From Streptomyces sp. NBC_00154 (GTDB taxonomy: Bacteria > Actinomycetota > Actinomycetes > Streptomycetales > Streptomycetaceae): a DNA stretch of 64,000 nucleotides. This document shows positions 57,872 to 64,000 of the stretch, piece by piece. The stretch lies in NCBI RefSeq assembly GCF_026342835.1, contig NZ_JAPEMI010000002.1, positions 372,001-436,000 on the forward strand. Reading direction: 5' to 3'. The position numbers and the translations under genes are program-made. Each line of letters begins with the position of its first letter. The first letter of the stretch is position 1. Below the pieces are notes generated by a model. That model saw only the letters and a program-made list of their open reading frames with translations. It did no database searches and had not been told where the DNA came from.

Positions 57872-58681
57872 TCAGGTGAGTTGGCCGACGAGGACGTCGG
57901 CGAGTTTGTTGAGGCGCTGGACCGTGCGGCCTTCGGTGGCGGCGGGAGCGGGCTCGACGCGCTGGTCGCAGTCGTAGTACGCGCCGTTGACGATTTCCGT
58001 GGCCGGATCGCAGAGGCGTACGACATGGGCGGCGCCGTCGGACGCGGTGGCTCCGTGGCGGGCGTAGAGCGGGAGCAGGGCGGTGTCGCAGATGCCGGGG
58101 TGGATAGAGACGGCAGTGACGCGCGGGTCCGCAGCGAAGACGGTGAGCGCCAGTTGGGACTGGGCGTAGGCCGCGAGGCGAGAGTAGCGGCGAGCGCGGT
58201 TGGGATCGCTCCACTGGATGGAGCCGGTGCGGTGCAGGGAGGAGGAGACGTTGACGACGCGGCCGCCTGGCTCGCTGGTGAGCGCCTCGTCCAGCAGGTT
58301 GGTGAGCAGGTAGTGCGCCAGGAAGTTGACCTGGAACGCGATTTCGTTGCCGTCCACGGTGACGGTGTGTCGCTCGGGGGCGGCGATGGCCGCGTTGTTG
58401 ACGAGGACGTCCAGGTGCGGGTGCTCGACGACGACTCGGTGGGCAAGCCGTTCGACCTCTTCGAGGCGGGAGAAGTCCGCGCCGAAGGGGCACAGTTGCT
58501 CGGCGGGTACTCCGGCCGCGGAGGTGAGCTTGTCGGTCGCTGCCTGCGCTTCTTCGGCTGTGCGGCCGTGTACGAGGACGGTGGCGCCGCGCTCGGCGAG
58601 CAGCCGTGCCGTCTCGTAGCCGATGCCGGAGGTGGCCCCGGTGACGAGGACGGTGCGGGAGGAAAGATTAGAGTCGGACAT
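57872..58681 (-). CDS. Short-chain dehydrogenase/reductase with substituted catalytic lysine
   Basis: A 269-aa Rossmann-fold protein. TVLVTGATSGIGYETARLLAERGATVLVHGR is the cofactor-binding motif, LDVLVNNAAIAAP the NNAG-type motif and RVVNVSSSLHRTG the catalytic serine. The usual Y-x-x-x-K appears as YAQSQ (in LAAYAQSQLALTVFA), so lysine is replaced by glutamine. That should impair proton relay and cofactor ribose binding. VSIHPGICDTALL is the post-catalytic motif. It resembles retinol-dehydrogenase-type SDRs. Start 58681 (MSDSNLSSRTVLVTG) fits the family; no clear ribosome site. Confidence 0.85.
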   Translation of the reverse strand: MSDSNLSSRTVLVTGATSGIGYETARLLAERGATVLVHGRTAEEAQAATDKLTSAAGVPAEQLCPFGADFSRLEEVERLAHRVVVEHPHLDVLVNNAAIAAPERHTVTVDGNEIAFQVNFLAHYLLTNLLDEALTSEPGGRVVNVSSSLHRTGSIQWSDPNRARRYSRLAAYAQSQLALTVFAADPRVTAVSIHPGICDTALLPLYARHGATASDGAAHVVRLCDPATEIVNGAYYDCDQRVEPAPAATEGRTVQRLNKLADVLVGQLT

Positions 58682-59000
58682 GGTCCATCCATGGATCTGG
58701 GCACGCTTCGCCGCCCGCCGCGCTTGCGGAGGGGCCGGGCGTGTACGGATACGACGAAGGGGCACCGGACTAGGTCACGGCGCCCCCGGGTTACGGACTA
58801 CGCGTCAGGTGCTCCCCTACGCCCCAAAGGCGTAGGGGAGGGAAACCGGCGTGTCCGGACAGCGGGGCACACGACGAGGCGACGCCTGATGAGGCGGCCG
58901 GTCGAGAAGGAGCCACTCGCTGTTCACGCTCACCATCCAAACGGCTCGCGGATAACGGCTCAAGACTTCCCGGCAGTTCCTGACACCCCTCTGATGCGGG
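58682..59000. other. 320-bp gap with terminator only
   Basis: No gene is recognised; in particular no kdpC follows kdpB. The region holds the hairpin at 58812-58840 and presumably the SDR promoter. Confidence 0.5.
58812..58840. terminator. 12-bp perfect hairpin downstream of kdpB
   Basis: CTCCCCTACGCC (58812-58823) pairs with GGCGTAGGGGAG (58829-58840) around CCAAA. It lies 161 bp past the kdpB stop and upstream of the SDR gene, so it likely ends the kdpB transcript. Confidence 0.7.
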
Positions 59001-61151
59001 TCAGCCGAGCCCGGGGATCGTGGAGATCAGCAGGTCGATCAGCTTGATGCCGATGAACGGGAGCACCAGCCCGCCCAGGCCGTACACCGCGAGGTTGCGG
59101 CGCAGGAGGTCGTGCGCCGACGCCGGGGTGTAGCGCACGCCGCGCAGGGCGAGCGGGATCAGCGCCACGATGATCAGAGCGTTGAAGATGATCGCCGAGG
59201 TGATCGCGGAGGTAGGACTGTGCAGGCCCATGAGGTTGAGGGCTTCCAGCCCGGGATAGGCGCCGGTGAACATGGCCGGGATGATCGCGAAGTACTTGGC
59301 GACATCGTTGGTGATCGAGAACGTCGTCAACGCGCCCCGTGTTATGAGGAGTTGCTTGCCGATCTGGACGATCTCGATGAGCTTGGTCGGGTTGGAGTCC
59401 AGGTCGACCATGTTCCCGGCCTCCTTGGCGGCCGACGTACCGGTGTTCATCGCTACGCCGACGTCCGCCTGAGCCAGCGCGGGCGCATCGTTGGTACCGT
59501 CGCCGGTCATCGCGACGAGCTTGCCGCCCTCCTGCTCGCGCTTGATCAGGGCGAGTTTGTCCTCGGGCGTGGCATCGGCGAGGAAATCGTCGACGCCGGC
59601 CTCATGGGCGATCGCCTTGGCGGTCAGAGGATTGTCGCCGGTGATCATCACCGTGCGGATACCCATGCGGCGCAGCTCCGCGAAGCGTTCCCGGATGCCG
59701 TCCTTGACGACATCCTTGAGGTGGATGATGCCGAGCACTCGCGGTCCGTCCCAGTCGTGGACGGCGACCAGCAACGGCGTGGCACCGCTCGAGGCGATCG
59801 AGTCGGACCATAGGACCGCCTGGGACGGAACGGTCCCACCGCGGATTTCCACCCAGTTCATCACCTGCGCCGCGGCGCCCTTGCGGATGTGACAGGTGGC
59901 CCCGTTGTCCCAGTGCATATCGATGCCACTCATCCGGGTCTGGGCGCTGAACTCCACGAACTGTGCGTGGGCGAGCTCCCCTTCGGCCGGGGCCCGCAAT
60001 CCGTACCGCTGCTTCGCCAGGACGACGACGGACCGGCCCTCCGGCGTCTCGTCGGAGAGGGAGGAGAGCTGGGCCGCGTCCGCGAGCATCAGTTCATCGA
60101 CACCGGGCAGCGGGACGAAGCCGGTTGCCTCGCGGTTGCCGAGGGTGATGGTGCCGGTCTTGTCGAGGAGCAGGGTGTTGACGTCGCCGGCCGCTTCGAC
60201 CGCTCTGCCGGACATCGCCAGGACGTTGCGTTGCACCAGGCGGTCCATGCCGGCGATGCCGATGGCGGAGAGCAGCGCACCGATCGTCGTGGGGATGAGC
60301 GTCACTAGCAGCGCGACCAGCACGGTCGTGGACTGTGCGGCGTGCGCGAAGGCGGCCATCGGTTGGAGCGTGACGACGACCAGGACGAAGACGATGGTCA
60401 GCGCGGCGAGCAGGATGTTGAGCGCGATCTCGTTGGGGGTCTTCTGCCTGCGTGCGCCCTCGACCAAGGCGATCATCCGGTCCATGAAGGAGTGTCCGGG
60501 ACGGGAGGTGACGCGTACGACGAGCCGGTCGGAGAGCACCGTCGTACCGCCTGTGACGCCGGAGCGGTCGCCGCCCGACTCGCGTATGACGGGGGCGGAT
60601 TCACCGGTGACGGCGGACTCGTCGACCGCCGCGATGCCATCGACCACATCGCCGTCGGCGGGGATCAGCTCGCCCGCCTCGACGAGGACGAAGTCGAAGA
60701 GCCGGAGGTCGGTGGCGGCGACGGCCTCGGTCTCGGCACGGGCCAGGTCCGTCCCGTACCTCCAGTGGCGCAGCCGCAGGGCGACGGTGTCCATGCGCGC
60801 CCTGCGCAGCGACTCGGCCTGCGCCTTGCCGCGGCCCTCCGCGACCGCCTCCGCGAGGTTCGCGAAGATCACCGTCAGCCACAGCCAGATGCTGATCACC
60901 CAGGTGAAGACGGACGGATGGATGAGCGCGGAGAGCGTGGTGAGCACCGATCCGGCGGCGACGACGAACAGCACGGGGTTCTTCACCAGAGCCCGAGGGT
61001 GCAACTTGCGCAGTGCTTCGGGGAAGGACTTCACCAGCTGTACGGGATCGAAGAACCCGCCCTGCTGGGAGCGCCGCCGATGCGGCCGGTCCGGAGGGCT
61101 CCCGCCGGGCGTATGTGCTGTCGGAGCCTGCTGGGGGGCGGCGGGGAGCAT
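59001..61151 (-). CDS. kdpB: Potassium-transporting ATPase subunit B (KdpB), orphan
   Basis: A 716-aa P-type ATPase. N-terminal helices (NPVLFVVAAGSVLTTLSALI, WVISIWLWLTVIFANLAEAVAEGRGKAQAESLR) lead to the actuator AVDESAVTGESAPVIRESGGD. The phosphorylation site is Asp330 in TLLLDKTGTITLGN. The nucleotide/hinge segments include AQTRMSGIDMHW, MITGDNPLTAKAIA and MTGDGTNDAPALAQADVGVAMN. NLMGLHSPTSAITSAIIFNALIIVALIPLALRGV completes it. KdpB normally drives the KdpA channel with KdpC and KdpF. None of those is adjacent: upstream is intergenic DNA plus an ISL3 element, downstream a terminator. Start 61151 (MLPAAPQQAPTAHTPGG) is preferred over 61292. Confidence 0.95.
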   Translation of the reverse strand: MLPAAPQQAPTAHTPGGSPPDRPHRRRSQQGGFFDPVQLVKSFPEALRKLHPRALVKNPVLFVVAAGSVLTTLSALIHPSVFTWVISIWLWLTVIFANLAEAVAEGRGKAQAESLRRARMDTVALRLRHWRYGTDLARAETEAVAATDLRLFDFVLVEAGELIPADGDVVDGIAAVDESAVTGESAPVIRESGGDRSGVTGGTTVLSDRLVVRVTSRPGHSFMDRMIALVEGARRQKTPNEIALNILLAALTIVFVLVVVTLQPMAAFAHAAQSTTVLVALLVTLIPTTIGALLSAIGIAGMDRLVQRNVLAMSGRAVEAAGDVNTLLLDKTGTITLGNREATGFVPLPGVDELMLADAAQLSSLSDETPEGRSVVVLAKQRYGLRAPAEGELAHAQFVEFSAQTRMSGIDMHWDNGATCHIRKGAAAQVMNWVEIRGGTVPSQAVLWSDSIASSGATPLLVAVHDWDGPRVLGIIHLKDVVKDGIRERFAELRRMGIRTVMITGDNPLTAKAIAHEAGVDDFLADATPEDKLALIKREQEGGKLVAMTGDGTNDAPALAQADVGVAMNTGTSAAKEAGNMVDLDSNPTKLIEIVQIGKQLLITRGALTTFSITNDVAKYFAIIPAMFTGAYPGLEALNLMGLHSPTSAITSAIIFNALIIVALIPLALRGVRYTPASAHDLLRRNLAVYGLGGLVLPFIGIKLIDLLISTIPGLG

Positions 61152-61378
61152 CACAGAGGACCTTCTGATGGAGTCTGCAGGGAGTGGCAGGCGCATGGGC
61201 CTGGTCGACGCCAGGGGGCGCCCGGGCGTCGACCAGGCGAACTGCGGACGCGGCGCGGGGAAGCCGCATACTCGTCGCCGAGTGCGTGTCATGCCACTGA
61301 CGTCCGCTATCTCGAGCGGCAGTAAGGGAATCTAGTCGCCGGCACCCTCCTTATTCGCACTCTGCCGGGGGTATTTAC
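61152..61378. promoter_or_regulatory. kdpB upstream region, cut off by ISL3
   Basis: About 230 bp remain between the kdpB start and the IS left end. AAGGTCC is a weak ribosome site. AT-richer DNA (GGTATTTACG) coincides with the insertion site; the element may have separated the gene from further upstream control sequences now at 62794-62960. Confidence 0.4.
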
Positions 61379-62793
61379 GGCTCTCCTGTCGCTTCCGTGG
61401 GTCGCTGACCAGGGCTGATACGCAGAACACGCCGTAGCCCGGCTACGTTTCGACTTGCGACAGTACGAAACGGAAGAACCTGGATACGGCGTGCGATCTG
61501 CAAGCATATGGACTCGGCTGCTCGGAGTCGAACACACGGTGGTCGCGTCGGTCGAGGCCGAGGAGGGCAACGGCGCGGAGGCGGGCCCCTGGGATGTGGT
61601 GATCGTGGCCCATGCCCGCCCGGCGAAGAGGCGGCGGCAGCGGTGCGGGGTCTGCGGTCGCCGGTGCGCCCGGTTCGACAACGGCGAGGGCCGCCGGCGC
61701 TGGCGTGCCCTGGACCTGGGGGTGGTCCGGGCGTTCATCGAGGCCGACGCGCCGCGGGTGTCCTGTCCCGAGCACGGTGTGGTCGTCGCCCACGTGCCCT
61801 GGGCCCGCCACGGTGCCGGGCACACCCTGGCCTTCGACGACACGGTGGCCTGGCTGGCCACGCACTGCTCGAAGACCACGGTGGTCCAACTGCTGAGGAT
61901 CGGCTGGCGCACGGTCGGCGGCATCTGCGCCCGCGTGTGGTCGGACGTCGAACAGCGCGTGGACCTGCTCGCGGGCCTTACCCGGATCGGCATCGACGAG
62001 ATCTCCTACAAGCGGCACCACAAGTACCTGACCGTGGTGGTCGACCACGACAGCGGCCGGCTCGTGTGGGCGGCGGCCGGCCGGGACAAGGAGACACTGC
62101 GGTCCTTCTTCGACCTGCTCGGACCTGAACGCTCCGCGAAGATCACCCACGTGTCCGCGGATGCCGCCGACTGGATCGCGAAGGTAGTCGCCGAGCGCTG
62201 CCCGCAGGCGGTGCGGGTGATGGACCCGTTCCACGTCGTGCAGTGGGCCACCGACGCCCTGGACACCGTGCGCCGCGAGGTCTGGAACGCCGAGCGCGGC
62301 GGCAAGGGCCGCGCCACCCCGGGCTCGAAGTCACTGAAGAAGGCCCGCTGGGCCCTGTGGAAACGCCCTGAGGACCTCACCGAACACCAGCGCGCGCAAC
62401 TGGAGTTCATCGCGAAAGCCCACCCCGTCCTGCACCGCGCATACCTGCTCAAGGAGGGCCTTCGCCTGGCGTTGAAATCCGGCCCCGACACCCCCGAGGC
62501 CCTCCTCGACTGGGTGTCTTGGGCCCGCCGCTCCCGACTGGAGCCCTTCGTCAAGCTGCAACGGGCCATCGTCAAGCACTGGGACGCCATCACGGCGGCA
62601 GCCGAGCACTCCATGAGCAACGGGATCGTGGAGAGCATGAACACCAAGATCCGCCTGATCACCCGCATGGCCTTCGGCTTCAAGGACCCCGCAGCGCTCA
62701 TCGCACTGACCATGCTCAGCCTCGGCGGCCACCGACCCCACCTACCAGGGCGTCAAGCTGCATGAACCTACCCACGGAAGCGACAGGAGAGCC
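61379..62793 (+). mobile_element. Intact ISL3-family insertion sequence
   Basis: 1415 bp bounded by perfect 24-bp inverted repeats (61379-61402, starting GGCTCTCCTGTCGCTTCCGT, and 62770-62793). Flanks carry an 8-bp direct repeat GTATTTAC (61371-61378 and 62794-62801), the ISL3-typical target duplication length. One intact transposase gene. Perfect repeats and duplication indicate a recent, probably active copy. Confidence 0.97.
61491..62765 (+). CDS. ISL3-family transposase
   Basis: A 424-aa DDE transposase. The zinc-finger-like N-terminus has RRRQRCGVCGRRCARFDNG and ISCPEHG-type cysteines (RVSCPEHGVVVAHVPWARHG). An HTH follows (TTVVQLLRIGWRTVGGICARV). The DDE core reads TRIGIDEISYKRHHKYLTVVVDHDSGRLVWAA, VSADAADWIAKVV and VMDPFHVVQWATDALDTVRR. 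The C-terminal SNGIVESMNTKIRLITRMAFGFKDP contains the last glutamate. GTG 61491 (RSASIWTRLLGVEH) matches the usual ISL3 start; TTG 61455 is an alternative. Confidence 0.95.
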   Translation: MRSASIWTRLLGVEHTVVASVEAEEGNGAEAGPWDVVIVAHARPAKRRRQRCGVCGRRCARFDNGEGRRRWRALDLGVVRAFIEADAPRVSCPEHGVVVAHVPWARHGAGHTLAFDDTVAWLATHCSKTTVVQLLRIGWRTVGGICARVWSDVEQRVDLLAGLTRIGIDEISYKRHHKYLTVVVDHDSGRLVWAAAGRDKETLRSFFDLLGPERSAKITHVSADAADWIAKVVAERCPQAVRVMDPFHVVQWATDALDTVRREVWNAERGGKGRATPGSKSLKKARWALWKRPEDLTEHQRAQLEFIAKAHPVLHRAYLLKEGLRLALKSGPDTPEALLDWVSWARRSRLEPFVKLQRAIVKHWDAITAAAEHSMSNGIVESMNTKIRLITRMAFGFKDPAALIALTMLSLGGHRPHLPGRQAA

Positions 62794-62961
62794 GTATTTA
62801 CGGCCTTCTGACAGCCGCCGGCATCTGGCGTCAAGCCCGTGTCAAGAAGCACTGACAGAGCGTCAGGACACAGTCAAGGGAGGTCGATTCGCGTCCGTGC
62901 CGGGTCGAGACTCATCGGCACGGGGGCGGACGACCGCCCGTGGTGTGAGCTTGGAGGGCGC

Positions 62962-64000
62962 GTGACCATCACCGCCGGTGCCGCGCTCAGTCCGGAGGCG
63001 GAGGCCCGGGCTGAAGCCGGAACATGCCATGCGACGGCCGTACCACCAGCGGGGCGTCCCGGCTCGCAGGCACGAGGGGGGCAGCGTCCGGGCCGCCCAC
63101 GCAGCGATGCCCTGAAGGGGCGGCTGCGGCGGCACTGGGCGACACTTCCGGCCAGGCTGCGTCTCATCCGCGCCGCGATCCTGCTGCTCACTGCTGCCCT
63201 GGCGCTGCTTCTGCTTCTGGCAGGGCTGGCCGTCTCCGCGACCTGGGACACCGTGACAGGACGCGACGCTCCCCGCACCACCAGCGCCGCCGGTCTCGAT
63301 CTGGCCCTGAACGACATGGACGCGCAGGCTGCCAACATCTTGCTGTCCAGCGGTGATGCGGGTGCGGACCGGATGGATGTCCCGTACGGCAAGGCCGTCG
63401 GCTTCTATGGCGCCGCACGCCGTACCGTCAGCCGCGAACTGCGCACGCTCGCCGTCGCCGCAGAGGGCGACGCGCGGGCCGAGCACACCGTCGAGGCGCT
63501 GACCGAGAACTTCGCCCGCTATCAGGAGCTGATCGGCCGCGCCCTGGAGAACGACGGCCGCAAGGGCGGCAAGGCGGCGGCGGTGGACGACTACCGCTCG
63601 GCCACCGCTCTGCTGTCCGCCGAAATCCGGCCCGAGTCACAGGCTTTGATCGCCGCCAACGACGACGCGTACGAAGCCGAGTACGACGCCGCACGCTCCC
63701 GCCTCAGCGCCGAACTGATCACCGCCGTCGTGCTCGGCCTGCTGCTTCTCGCCCTTCTCGTGGTGCTGCAGTGGTATCTCGCGCGGGGCTTCCACCGCAT
63801 CCTCAATCCGGGGCTGGTGGCTGCCACGCTCTGCGCCTGCATCGCTCTCGCTGTCGCCGGTCAGGCAATCGCTGCTTCCTCCGAGCATCTGCGCGGCGCC
63901 CGGCGCGACGCGTTCGACTCCGTCGTCGCGCTGTCCCGGGCCCGCGCTGTCGCCTACGACGCGAACGCCGACGAAAGCCGCTACCTCCTGGTCAAGCAGG
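62962..64000 (+). CDS. Membrane protein with two helical segments, partial (3' end outside)
   Basis: At least 346 aa; open to the window edge. GTG 62962 follows TTGGAGGG. A charged/proline-rich cytosolic N-terminus (~75 aa) is followed by helix 1 (AAILLLTAALALLLLLAGLAVSA, ~74-96). An extracytoplasmic helical domain of ~170 aa comes next (LDLALNDMDAQAANILLSSG, VEALTENFARYQELIGRALEN), then helix 2 (LITAVVLGLLLLALLVVLQWYL) and helix 3 (LVAATLCACIALAVAGQAIAA). A second similar helical repeat begins (ARRDAFDSVVALSRARAVAYDANADESRYLLV). The layout resembles four-helix-bundle sensor regions of chemoreceptor-like proteins. No family assigned. Confidence 0.7.
   Translation, partial: MTITAGAALSPEAEARAEAGTCHATAVPPAGRPGSQARGGQRPGRPRSDALKGRLRRHWATLPARLRLIRAAILLLTAALALLLLLAGLAVSATWDTVTGRDAPRTTSAAGLDLALNDMDAQAANILLSSGDAGADRMDVPYGKAVGFYGAARRTVSRELRTLAVAAEGDARAEHTVEALTENFARYQELIGRALENDGRKGGKAAAVDDYRSATALLSAEIRPESQALIAANDDAYEAEYDAARSRLSAELITAVVLGLLLLALLVVLQWYLARGFHRILNPGLVAATLCACIALAVAGQAIAASSEHLRGARRDAFDSVVALSRARAVAYDANADESRYLLVKQ

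Noticed and set aside
1..64000. CRISPR array, tRNA or rRNA genes, prophage or biosynthetic gene cluster
   Set aside because: No regularly spaced repeats, cloverleaf or rRNA sequence was recognised. Only an integrase stub exists and no phage structural genes. Scattered enzymes do not form a polyketide, NRPS or RiPP cluster.

Overview
The window is high-GC actinobacterial DNA and reads as a Streptomyces chromosome, most likely an arm or accessory region. Evidence: extreme G/C at codon third positions, GTG/TTG starts, 4-nt start/stop overlaps, and Streptomyces-type families (Imm21, the ECF sigma/CU044_5270 pair, SpoIIE-type phosphatases with STAS, many TetR/HxlR regulators, a large S8 protease). 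No rRNA, tRNA, CRISPR array or antibiotic biosynthetic cluster was seen. The left edge cuts a decayed tyrosine integrase; the right edge cuts a membrane protein.

Layout. 0-2 kb: integrase, Rrf2 and epoxide-hydrolase remnants around a CoA-binding protein. 2.2-5.8 kb: a 9-codon leader peptide plus attenuator-like hairpin ahead of two tandem ABC-F ATPases. 6-12.5 kb: HxlR regulator, gutted MFS gene, thiolase, DJ-1/PfpI protein, thioredoxin, AraC regulator, PLP-dependent D-cysteine desulfhydrase/ACC deaminase-like enzyme. 12.5-21.2 kb: Imm21, ECF sigma with partner, FUSC transporter, FdhF/YdeP molybdoenzyme, encapsulin remnant, DUF1345 protein, Gre factor. 21.5-30.2 kb: enoyl-CoA hydratase, SnoaL-like protein, SpoIIE phosphatase, a cobalt-type nitrile hydratase operon (beta-alpha-accessory) and a ThDP enzyme. 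30.3-34.7 kb: a minus-strand group of five genes for cell-wall or exported proteins (DUF1906 hydrolase-like, small membrane protein, Tat-exported M15-like pseudoenzyme, 35-aa peptide, secreted protein). 35-37.6 kb: an intact IS3 element splitting a membrane-protein gene. 38-41.6 kb: uracil-DNA glycosylase, DUF488, STAS and SpoIIE proteins. 42-51 kb: flavin, FAD and MDR oxidoreductases with HxlR and TetR regulators. 51.5-57 kb: LuxR-type regulator and divergent 1254-aa subtilisin-like protease. 57-64 kb: transposase debris, a bL37-like micro-ORF, an SDR, a kdpB without kdpA or kdpC, an intact ISL3 element and a partial membrane protein.

The genes do not form one pathway. What links them is turnover: about fifteen remnants, two intact IS elements with recognisable target duplications, and a 147-bp fragment duplicated 20.4 kb apart. 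Local circuits can be read directly: the leader/hairpin before the ABC-F genes, AACAGACAGGTCTGT palindromes on a TetR gene and its neighbouring oxidoreductase, a repeated GTTTGATTTTCC-type motif around the HxlR-thiolase locus, and an Rrf2-type palindrome upstream of a truncated Rrf2 gene. The best candidate for an undescribed system is the 30.3-34.7 kb exported-protein cluster.
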